Origin: Planctomycetota bacterium
GTDB lineage: Bacteria > Planctomycetota > PLA2 > JAEUHO01
Assembly: GCA_028281445.1 (NCBI GenBank)
Contig: JANQJW010000053.1
Span: 1 to 64,000 of the forward strand
DNA length: 64,000 nt
Direction: 5' to 3'
Under the pieces are notes generated by a model. The model saw only the letters and a program-made list of their open reading frames with translations. It was not told where the DNA came from and did not search any database. Both the position numbers and the translations under genes were made by a program. The first letter of the stretch is position 1. The number at the start of each line of letters is the position of its first letter. This document shows positions 44,029 through 50,883 of this stretch, in pieces.

Positions 44029-45825
44029 GTGTCCGACTTCCTGCTCGACATCCAGAACCTCAAGACCTACTTCCACGTCGAAGGACGCGTCACCAAGGCC
44101 GTCGACGGCGTGTCGATGTCGATCCGCCCGGGCGCGACGCTCGGCGTGGTGGGGGAGTCGGGCTCCGGCAAGTCGGTGACCGCCCTTTCCACAATGGGCC
44201 TGCTGCCCAAGGAAGGGGCGCGCATTCACGAGGGGCGGATCGCGTTCCTTGGGCGCGATCTCGTGGGTCTGCCGGACAAGGAGATGTGCTCCATCCGCGG
44301 CGCCGACATCAGCATGATCTTCCAGGAGCCGATGACGTCGCTCAATCCGGTGATGAACGTCGGCGAGCAGGTCATGGAGGCCATCGTCCTCCACGACGGC
44401 GCCAGTCGCGACGAGGCGCGCGACCGGACGGTGCAGCTCTTCCGCGAGGTCGACATCCCGCAGCCCGAGCGGCGCCTCAAGATGTATCCGCACGAGATGT
44501 CCGGGGGTCAGAAGCAGCGCGTGATGATCGCCATGGCGCTGGCCTGCAACCCGAAGCTCCTCATCGCCGACGAACCGACGACGGCGTTGGACGTGACGAT
44601 CCAGGCACAGATCCTCGATCTGCTGCGCAAGCTCCGCGACGAGCGCGGCATGTCCATCCTCTTCATCACGCACGATCTTGGCGTGATCGCGGAGATTGCC
44701 GATCAGGTCGCCGTGATGTTCCAGGGGCACCTCCTCGAGCTGGGCGACGTTCTCGACGTCTACAGCAACCCGAAGCACCCGTACACGCGCAGCCTGCTGG
44801 CGTGCCGTCCGGGCCTGGAAACGGAGTACCGGCGCCTGCCCACGACCAGCACGTTCATGGAGTGGAACCTCGACGCCGACCACCAGCTGCACGTGACCCT
44901 GAAGGACGTGACCGAAGACGACCTGAACGCGCTCAAGACTGCCGGTCGTCCGAAGATGACCGAGGTCGAGAGCGAGCCGCTCGTGAAAGTGCGGGACCTG
45001 CGCGTGCACTTCCCGGTGCGGCACGGCAAGCCCGGGGAGATGGTGAAGGCAGTAGACGGCGTCGACCTGGACGTCTGGCGCGGCCAGACGCTCGGGCTCG
45101 TCGGTGAGTCGGGCTGCGGGAAGACCACCATCGGCCGCGCGCTGGTCGGCTTGATCGATCCCATCGGCGGCGTGCACCTGGGCGGCGAGATGACCTTCGA
45201 CGACCAGCTGCTCGAACCCGCCAATGCGCTGAGCCGCGTGACGCTGCGCCGTCGCATGCAGATGATCTTCCAGGACCCGTACTCGTCGCTGAACCCGCGC
45301 ATGACGATCGGCACGATGATCTCGGAACCGATGGTCATCCACGGTCTCTACGCGACGCGCCGCGAGCGCCTGGACAGGGTCGTCTCCCTGCTGGAGGAAG
45401 TCGGGCTCGGCCCGGAGCACGTCAACCGCTACCCGCACGAGTTCTCCGGCGGGCAGCGCCAGCGGATCTCGGTCGCGCGCGCGCTGGCCGTGAGTCCCGA
45501 GTTCATCGTGTGCGACGAGTCGGTCTCGGCGCTCGACGTCTCCGTGCAGGCGCAGGTGCTCAACCTGCTGCGCGACCTGCAGGAGAAGCACGGCCTGACC
45601 TACATCTTCATCAGCCACGACCTGTCGGTCGTGAAGTTCATGTCGGACACCATGGCGGTCATGGACGCCGGGAAGATCGTGGAACAAGGACCCGCCGAGG
45701 CGATCTACGCGAATCCGCAGGACCCGTACACGCAGCGGCTGATCAACGCCATCCCGACCGACGACCTCGACGCCTTGCGGGAGCGCCACGCGCGCCGAAA
45801 GGCCCAGCTCGAGGGCGGGGCGTGA
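44029..45825 (+). CDS. Fused oligopeptide ABC transporter ATPase (OppD-OppF in one chain)
   Basis: 598 residues from a GTG at 44029. Two complete nucleotide-binding domains are joined. The first has Walker A GESGSGKS (~41-48), signature [15 protein letters not shown] (~157) and [13 protein letters not shown]. The second has Walker A GESGCGKT (~358), signature [15 protein letters not shown] (~472) and [12 protein letters not shown]. Each is followed by the C-terminal extension typical of oligopeptide ATPases ([30 protein letters not shown]). OppD and OppF are separate in E. coli, but fusions are known. It is the only ABC ATPase in the window and may energise the first permease set too, which lacks one. 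Confidence 0.9.
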   Translation: MSDFLLDIQNLKTYFHVEGRVTKAVDGVSMSIRPGATLGVVGESGSGKSVTALSTMGLLPKEGARIHEGRIAFLGRDLVGLPDKEMCSIRGADISMIFQEPMTSLNPVMNVGEQVMEAIVLHDGASRDEARDRTVQLFREVDIPQPERRLKMYPHEMSGGQKQRVMIAMALACNPKLLIADEPTTALDVTIQAQILDLLRKLRDERGMSILFITHDLGVIAEIADQVAVMFQGHLLELGDVLDVYSNPKHPYTRSLLACRPGLETEYRRLPTTSTFMEWNLDADHQLHVTLKDVTEDDLNALKTAGRPKMTEVESEPLVKVRDLRVHFPVRHGKPGEMVKAVDGVDLDVWRGQTLGLVGESGCGKTTIGRALVGLIDPIGGVHLGGEMTFDDQLLEPANALSRVTLRRRMQMIFQDPYSSLNPRMTIGTMISEPMVIHGLYATRRERLDRVVSLLEEVGLGPEHVNRYPHEFSGGQRQRISVARALAVSPEFIVCDESVSALDVSVQAQVLNLLRDLQEKHGLTYIFISHDLSVVKFMSDTMAVMDAGKIVEQGPAEAIYANPQDPYTQRLINAIPTDDLDALRERHARRKAQLEGGA

Positions 45826-45911
45826 GAGCGGCCGTCTGGACGGTCTGCGCTCTCAGCGTCCTCCTTGCCGGCTGCCGTGTCTGCTGCAACGTCTCGACCG
45901 GGAGGAATCCC
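45822..45911 (+). other. In-frame lipoprotein signal upstream of ridA (alternative start)
   Basis: A GTG at 45822 overlaps the ATPase stop (GTGA) and reads without a stop into ridA. It encodes [17 protein letters not shown], a good type II signal peptide with lipobox LLAGC, then RVCCNVSTGRNP before the usual RidA start. It suggests a second, membrane-anchored form of the protein. Confidence 0.5.
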
Positions 45912-46301
45912 ATGAGTGACCGACGGATCGTCCACACCGACGGCGCGCCCAAGGCCATCGGACCGTACAGCCAGGCCGTCGTCCATGGCGGGGTGGTCTA
46001 CACCGCCGGGCAGATTGCGCTCGATCCTGCCACCGGCGAGATGGCCGGTGGCGGGGACGCAGCCAAGGAGACCGAGCAGGTGATGAAGAACCTGCATGCC
46101 GTTCTCGAAGCGGCGGGGAGCGGGTTCGACCACGTGCTCCGTTGCGAGGTCTATCTCGCGGATCTCGAGGACTATGCCGCGGTCAACGAGGTCTACGGGC
46201 GCTTCTTCGGCGACGCGCCGCCGGCGCGCGTGGCGATCCAGGCCGCCCGTCTCCCCAAGGACGCACGCGTCGAGATCGCCTGTACCGCGGCCGTTCCGTA
46301 G
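45912..46301 (+). CDS. ridA: RidA/YjgF/Rid-family enamine/imine deaminase
   Basis: 129 residues from the ATG at 45912, with a strong site (GGGAGGA) just upstream. RidA hydrolyses reactive 2-aminoacrylate and other enamines to 2-oxoacids and ammonia as a trimer, usually in the cytoplasm. The family pattern is clear: APKAIGPYSQAVVHGGVVYT, TEQVMKNLHAVLEAAGS, and RVAIQAARLPKDARVEIACT with the substrate-binding Arg. The reading frame extends upstream to a GTG giving a lipoprotein signal, so an exported version is possible. It follows the peptide importer ATPase, and enamines come from Ser, Cys or Thr breakdown, which fits peptide use. Confidence 0.9.
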   Translation: MSDRRIVHTDGAPKAIGPYSQAVVHGGVVYTAGQIALDPATGEMAGGGDAAKETEQVMKNLHAVLEAAGSGFDHVLRCEVYLADLEDYAAVNEVYGRFFGDAPPARVAIQAARLPKDARVEIACTAAVP

Positions 46302-46319
46302 CGGGGTAGGATTCCGGCC

Positions 46320-47054
46320 GTGAGCACGGCGAACGGCCCCGCACTCGACATCGTCTTCTTTGACGTGGACGACACGCTCTACAGCACGTCTGCGTTCTCG
46401 GAGGCCGCGCGCCGCGCGGCGATCGCCGCGATGATCGACGAAGGCCTCGACATCGACCTCGAGGCCGGCTTCGCGGAGCTGATGGAGGTCGTCTCCGAGT
46501 TCACGAGCAACTACCCGCAGCACTTCGGGCGCCTGCTCGATCGGCTTGGTCCCGGCGTGATCGGTGGCCGCAACCCCGCGGTCATCATCGCGGCGGGCGT
46601 GGTTGCCTATCACCGCGCCAAGGTCGGCGGTCTGACTGTGCTCGGCGACGTGCATGCCCTGCTCGAGCGCCTGCGCGGGGCCGACATCCGCCTCGGGATC
46701 ATCAGCGCAGGCCTACCCGTCAAGCAGGCGGAGAAGCTGATCCGCCTCGACGTGCTGCGCTTCTTCGATCCCGGCGCGATCTTCTTCTCCGATCAGATTG
46801 GGGTGAACAAGCCCAACCCGAAGATCTATCTGAAGGCTTGCGAGACGCTGGGCGTCCTGCCCGAGCGCGCGATGTACGTCGGGGACAAGCCCGATGCCGA
46901 CATCACGCCGGCCCGCAAGATCGGGATGCACACGGTGCACTACACAGGCGCACTCGGCCGCCACCGCGACGGCAACGCGGCGCCGCATCACCGGCTCGAC
47001 GATCTGCGCGAGCTCGCGAACATCCTGCGCGACGAGTACGGGATGCCGCTGTAG
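46320..47054 (+). CDS. HAD-superfamily hydrolase (HAD-IA type)
   Basis: 244 residues from a GTG at 46320. HAD motif I is DIVFFDVDDTLYST, motif II IRLGIISAGLPVKQAEK, motif III with Lys in GVNKPNPKIYLKA, and motif IV AMYVGDKPDADITPARKIGM. These residues fit a phosphatase acting on small phosphoesters; the substrate cannot be told. TAGGAT lies 8 bases before the start and there is no clear Shine-Dalgarno. Its stop TAG is the left edge of a palindromic element. Confidence 0.85.
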   Translation: MSTANGPALDIVFFDVDDTLYSTSAFSEAARRAAIAAMIDEGLDIDLEAGFAELMEVVSEFTSNYPQHFGRLLDRLGPGVIGGRNPAVIIAAGVVAYHRAKVGGLTVLGDVHALLERLRGADIRLGIISAGLPVKQAEKLIRLDVLRFFDPGAIFFSDQIGVNKPNPKIYLKACETLGVLPERAMYVGDKPDADITPARKIGMHTVHYTGALGRHRDGNAAPHHRLDDLRELANILRDEYGMPL

Positions 47055-47235
47055 GGGCGACCCTTGTGGTCGCCCCTACGCCGCGTTCAACGATTCACAC
47101 CGCGCCCTGTTCGGGCGGCCCTTGTGGCCGCCACTCCCGCTGTTGGCTGTCGCGGGCGGGCACGAGGCCCGCCCCTACAGGGTCGAACCACGCGGTGGAA
47201 TCACTGATGGGGCGACCACAAGGGTCGCCCCTACG
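47051..47235. repeat. Composite palindromic element, copy 2
   Basis: About 185 bases between convergent genes. The left hairpin GTAGGGGCGACC-CTTGT-GGTCGCCCCTAC (47051-47079) has perfect 12-base arms. The right hairpin GGGGCGACC-ACAAG-GGTCGCCCC (47209-47231) is its inverted counterpart. Inner hairpins lie near 47107-47135 and 47154-47178. Both outer TAG triplets are the stop codons of the flanking genes (HAD hydrolase and histidine kinase). Module order matches 32272-32455. Confidence 0.8.
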
Positions 47236-49774
47236 CCGCCTCGGATCCCGGCTCGCCCACCTTCGTGTCCAGCACATCGATGATGACCGAGGCCAGGTCG
47301 GCACGCGTGAACGGCTTGGGCAGCGCCCCGCGGAAGCCATAGCGCACGTAGTCCTTGATGACCTCGTTCTCGGTGTGGCCGCTCGTCACGACGACGCGCG
47401 CCTCGGAGTCGATCTCGATCAGGTGCTTGACCGCCTCCGCGCCGCCCATGCCGTCGGGAATCACCACGTCGAGGACGACGAGGTCGAATGCGTCATCGCC
47501 GCCCAGCTCCTCGCCGTACCGGCGCACGGCGTCCGCCCCGTCCGGGACGGTCTCGACGCGGTACCCGTAGCGAACGAGCATGCGCTCCGCCATGTCGCGG
47601 ACCTGTTCGTCGTCATCGGCCCACAGGATGCGCTCGCCGCCGACCGTGCCGCGCATCGCGGTGGCGACCGGCGTTTCGACCGGCGCTTCGCTGGCAGGCA
47701 GGTAGATGTGGAAGGTCGTTCCGACGCCCGCGTCGGACTCGACCGTGAGAGCGCCTTCGTGCTTGCGGATGATCGAGTAGGAGCTGGCCAGGCCGAGGCC
47801 CGTGCCCGTCTTCTTCGTCGTGAAGTAGGGTTCGAAGATGCGCTCGAGGTCGTCGGCGGGAATCCCCGTGCCCGTGTCACTGACGGCGATGTGAACGTAG
47901 GCGCCGGCGGGCAGCGGCAGGTTGTCGGCCCCCGACACCGTGTCGTTGGTTGCCCGCACGGTGAGGGCACCGCCGTGCGGCATGGCCTGCGAGGCGTTGA
48001 TCGCGAGGTTGTGCAGCACCTGGTTGATCTGGCCTTCGTCGACTTCCGCGGCGGCCAGATCCGCGGCGATGTCGATCTCGGCCTTGACGTCCGAGCCGCG
48101 GAGTGCGAACTCGACCGTCTCCTGGATGAGCTCGCCGAGCGCTGCGCGGCGACGTAGCGGGCCACCGCCCTTCGCGAAGGTCATGAGCTGACGCGTGAGG
48201 CCCTGCGCATGGCGCGTGGCCGACTCGGCCTTCGTGAGTGCGTCCCAGGCCGGCGTCTCGGTCTTGACCTCCGAGCGGGCCATCTGGAGGTTGCCGACCA
48301 TGCCCGCGAGGAAGTTGTTGAAGTCGTGCGCGATGCCGCCGGCGAGCAGCGCGAGCGACTCGAGCTGGCGACTGCGCTCGGTTTCCCGCTGCAGGCGGCG
48401 CTGCTCCGTGACGTCGCGCACCGCGAGCACCACGCCGCCGCCGTCCGCGCTGCCCTGGATGGGCGCGCCGGAGGCCTCGACCACATGCTCGATGCCTTCG
48501 CGGTCGAGCAGCAGGTACGAGCCGGAGTGCCCTTCCTCGGTGCGGACGCGCGCCGCGACGTCGTCGACCGGGCGCATGGTCTCTTCGTCGCGAATCCGAT
48601 ACACCTCGTCGAGCGGGCGTCCGAGCGCTTCCTTCTCGCTCCAGCCCGTGAGCGCCTCGGCCGCCGCGTTCATGAGCTGCACGTTGCCCTCGGCGTCCAC
48701 GCCGATTACCCCGTCATCGATCGAGCGCAGGGTTACGGAGAGGCGCGCCTTGCTCTCGCGTACGGCCTCTTCGGCGCGGACACGATCGGTGACGTCGAGG
48801 AGGATGGCGAAGATCAGGCGCGTGCCGGCGACCGAGATCGGGCTCGTGTGCATCTCGACGTCGCGGATGCGGCCGTCGTCGAGGCGGTGCCGCATCCAGG
48901 TGGTGACCTTGCCGTCGCTGCTCGCGAAGTCTGCAAGCTGCTGCGCCGCTTCGTTCGTCTGGTCGCTCACATCCATCAGGCTGCGCGACTTGAGCTGATC
49001 GAGCGAGACGCCGTAGAAGCGGCAGGCGGCCTCGTTGGCGTCGACGATCTTGCCGTCGTCGGGGGCCAGCAACAGCTTCACCGCGTGGTTGAGCTGGAAC
49101 ATCTGGCGATACCGCTCTTCGTTCTCGCGCACAGCGGCGAAAGCTGCGGCGAGGTCGTCACGCCCGCGGCGGATCCGGATGTTGGTCACGGTGAGGAGCG
49201 CAGCGCCCAGCGCCATGACCAGCGTGGCGATGTAGAGCCAGTTCTTGCTGGAGGTGAGCTCCTCCGCCTTGCGGTTCACGCGGGCCGCTGCGGAGGGCAG
49301 CACCTGTGCGATCGCGTCGGCCAGCTCGCGGGCCGGCTCGGCGAGGATGTCCGGGTTGGCCGACCCATCCGCCATCCAGCTCATGGCCGTGCGCACGGGC
49401 ACCGCAGCGCGCAGGAGTTCGTCGGCGAGCGCGCCGACCTGGCCCTCGCTCACGGGCATGTTCATGATCAGGGCCTGGCTGTCGAGCTCGGCCTTCACGC
49501 GCGGCGGGATCCGCTGGAGGAACCAGTCCGCGTCGACGTTCGCGCTGCTCTCGGCTTCCGTGGCGACATCGTCGAGGAGGCGCCGGAACTCGGCTGCGTC
49601 GTACAGCCACGTTCCGGCGCGCGAGAGCTCGGTCTGATCGCCCGCGATGCTGAGCATCTGGCTGGCGCTGCCGGCTACGAACGCGAGGCAAACCACCGTG
49701 ACGATTACGGCCCGCACCCGGCCGGACTTTGCGCCGTGCCGGCTCATGCTCTCGTAGTCGCTCGCTGCCTTCAT
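47231..49774 (-). CDS. Hybrid sensor histidine kinase with two PAS domains and a receiver
   Basis: 847 residues. Order: membrane helix 1 (~22-40, AVIVTVVCLAFVAGSASQM), an extracytoplasmic helical sensor region (~41-177), membrane helix 2 (~178-200, WLYIATLVMALGAALLTV), PAS 1 (NEERYRQMFQLNHAVKLLLA), PAS 2 (VTLRSIDDGVIGVDAEGNVQ), HisKA with the phospho-acceptor (LLAGGIAHDFNNFLAGMVGN, His near residue 481), HATPase (NLAINASQAM, DTGTGIPADDLERIF, GTGLGL) and a C-terminal receiver (WADDDEQVRD, VVLDVVIPDG with Asp near 768, TSGH, KPF). No separate output regulator gene is next to it. The stop codon lies in a repeat. Confidence 0.9.
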   Translation of the reverse strand: MKAASDYESMSRHGAKSGRVRAVIVTVVCLAFVAGSASQMLSIAGDQTELSRAGTWLYDAAEFRRLLDDVATEAESSANVDADWFLQRIPPRVKAELDSQALIMNMPVSEGQVGALADELLRAAVPVRTAMSWMADGSANPDILAEPARELADAIAQVLPSAAARVNRKAEELTSSKNWLYIATLVMALGAALLTVTNIRIRRGRDDLAAAFAAVRENEERYRQMFQLNHAVKLLLAPDDGKIVDANEAACRFYGVSLDQLKSRSLMDVSDQTNEAAQQLADFASSDGKVTTWMRHRLDDGRIRDVEMHTSPISVAGTRLIFAILLDVTDRVRAEEAVRESKARLSVTLRSIDDGVIGVDAEGNVQLMNAAAEALTGWSEKEALGRPLDEVYRIRDEETMRPVDDVAARVRTEEGHSGSYLLLDREGIEHVVEASGAPIQGSADGGGVVLAVRDVTEQRRLQRETERSRQLESLALLAGGIAHDFNNFLAGMVGNLQMARSEVKTETPAWDALTKAESATRHAQGLTRQLMTFAKGGGPLRRRAALGELIQETVEFALRGSDVKAEIDIAADLAAAEVDEGQINQVLHNLAINASQAMPHGGALTVRATNDTVSGADNLPLPAGAYVHIAVSDTGTGIPADDLERIFEPYFTTKKTGTGLGLASSYSIIRKHEGALTVESDAGVGTTFHIYLPASEAPVETPVATAMRGTVGGERILWADDDEQVRDMAERMLVRYGYRVETVPDGADAVRRYGEELGGDDAFDLVVLDVVIPDGMGGAEAVKHLIEIDSEARVVVTSGHTENEVIKDYVRYGFRGALPKPFTRADLASVIIDVLDTKVGEPGSEAA

Positions 49775-49810
49775 CTGCTTCGGTACGTACCGCTCCCTCG
49801 GTGGGCAGAG

Positions 49811-49834
49811 ATTGCCGGGTCTCTGATCGGCAAT
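49811..49834. promoter_or_regulatory. Inverted repeat upstream of the histidine kinase gene
   Basis: ATTGCCG (49811-49817) and CGGCAAT (49828-49834) are perfect 7-base arms separated by 10 bases, within the 91-base gap between the pirin and kinase genes. It could be an operator for the kinase gene or part of the pirin terminator; no T-tract follows. Confidence 0.35.
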
Positions 49835-49865
49835 TCGAGGGGTGCGGCCGAAGGCCTAAGCGGCG

Positions 49866-50690
49866 CTAGGCGAGGTCGAAGAGCAAGATTTCAGCCGAAT
49901 CGGCGGCTTTGAGCTCCAACGAGCCCGGATCGCTCGTGCGAAGCGCGTCGCCCTGGTTCAGCGCGACGCCGTTGACCGTGAGGCTCCCACGGGCGACCTG
50001 GATCCAGGTGTGGCGCCTGTTGGGGATTTCGTAGGTGACCGGCTTGTCCTTGCGCAGCACCGAGGCATAGACGTTGGCGTTGGCCGTGATCTTGAGACTG
50101 CCGTAGGCGCCGCTGGGGGAGGCGATGACGCGCAGCCCGTCCTGGCGCTCTTTCAGCGGGAACTTCGTCTGCGACCATGACGGTTTGATCCCGCGCTTCG
50201 ACGGCAGGATCCAGATCTGGATGAGGTGCGTGCCTTTGGTCTTCGAGGGGTTGAACTCGGAGTGGTAGATGCCGCGGCCCGCGCTCATGCGCTGGACCTC
50301 GCCCGGCACGATCACGGAGCCGTTGCCGACGTTGTCCTTGTGCTGCAGGGCGCCGTCGAGCACGTACGTGATGATCTCCATGTCCTTGTGGGGGTGCATG
50401 GGGAAGCCGCCGCCGGGCGCGATGCGGTCCTCGTTGAGCACGCGCAGGCCTCGGAAGCCCATGTGGCGGGGGTCGTGGTAGCGCGAGAAGGAGAACGAGA
50501 ACTTCGCCTTCAGCCAGCCGTGGTCGGCCCGCCCGCGCTCGTGCGAGCGGCGTACGACGAGCCTGGGAGCCTTCTGGGGCTTGGCAGGGACAGAGGGCTT
50601 GGCCTTCTCCTTGGCGAGGGCGTCGGCACCGGCCAGGGAGCCGGCAGCCGCAGCAGCCGCACCGGCCTTGAGCAGATCACGTCGGTTCAT
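49866..50690 (-). CDS. Pirin-family protein with Tat signal
   Basis: 274 residues. The N-terminus is a twin-arginine type leader (MNRRDLLKAGAAAAAAGSLA, ending ADALA), unusual because most bacterial pirins are cytoplasmic. The cupin core is clear: FSFSRYHDPRHMGFRGLRVL, metal ligands in GGGFPMHPHKDMEIITYVLD, and a third in RGIYHSEFN. YhhW-type pirins oxidise flavonols such as quercetin; others are regulators. The C-terminal cupin (TWIQVARGSLTVNGVALNQG) lacks clear metal ligands. Tat export suggests folding with metal in the cytoplasm. A palindromic operator lies about 43 bases before the start. Confidence 0.88.
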   Translation of the reverse strand: MNRRDLLKAGAAAAAAGSLAGADALAKEKAKPSVPAKPQKAPRLVVRRSHERGRADHGWLKAKFSFSFSRYHDPRHMGFRGLRVLNEDRIAPGGGFPMHPHKDMEIITYVLDGALQHKDNVGNGSVIVPGEVQRMSAGRGIYHSEFNPSKTKGTHLIQIWILPSKRGIKPSWSQTKFPLKERQDGLRVIASPSGAYGSLKITANANVYASVLRKDKPVTYEIPNRRHTWIQVARGSLTVNGVALNQGDALRTSDPGSLELKAADSAEILLFDLA

Positions 50691-50732
50691 GGGGGGATCT
50701 CCTGAGGTCCCCTAGATGATGCCCTAGCAAGA

Positions 50733-50750
50733 TACTTGTTTCAACAAGTA
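50733..50750. promoter_or_regulatory. Palindromic operator candidate upstream of the pirin gene
   Basis: TACTTGTT-TC-AACAAGTA has perfect 8-base arms with a 2-base centre, in an unusually AT-rich pocket 43-60 bases upstream of the pirin ATG. This size and symmetry fit a MarR- or HxlR-type dimeric repressor. No such regulator is encoded in the window. Confidence 0.5.
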
Positions 50751-50759
50751 ATTGATAGT

Positions 50760-50815
50760 CCATGAAGGACCCAGTACCCAGTACCCGTTCCCGAACCCGA
50801 TCTCGTTCTCAGCAC
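50760..50815 (-). repeat. Dispersed low-complexity repeat, copy 3
   Basis: Words CCCAGTACCCAGTACCCG, TTCCCGAACCCGATCTCG and TTCTCAGCACCC are reverse complements of the repeats at 8396-8467 and 10060-10200. It is intergenic, next to the terminator of the secretin gene. Confidence 0.65.
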
Positions 50816-50829
50816 CCACCCAGCCCACG

Positions 50830-50862
50830 AAAAAGGGCCCGGCGAGCGAACTCGCCGGGCCC
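50830..50862 (-). terminator. Rho-independent terminator of the secretin gene
   Basis: Perfect 12-base arms (GGGCCCGGCGAG at 50835-50846 and its complement at 50851-50862) with a CGAA loop. On the minus strand the stem is followed by a run of T (the A-run at 50830-50834). It lies just after the secretin stop codon. Confidence 0.85.
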
Positions 50863-50883
50863 TCGATTCGGTTCTGGTGGGGG

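Noticed and set aside
47160..47180. tRNA-like fragment (CAGGGTCGAACCACGC)
   Set aside because: It resembles a T-loop word, but no acceptor, D or anticodon arms can be folded around it; it belongs to the palindromic element.
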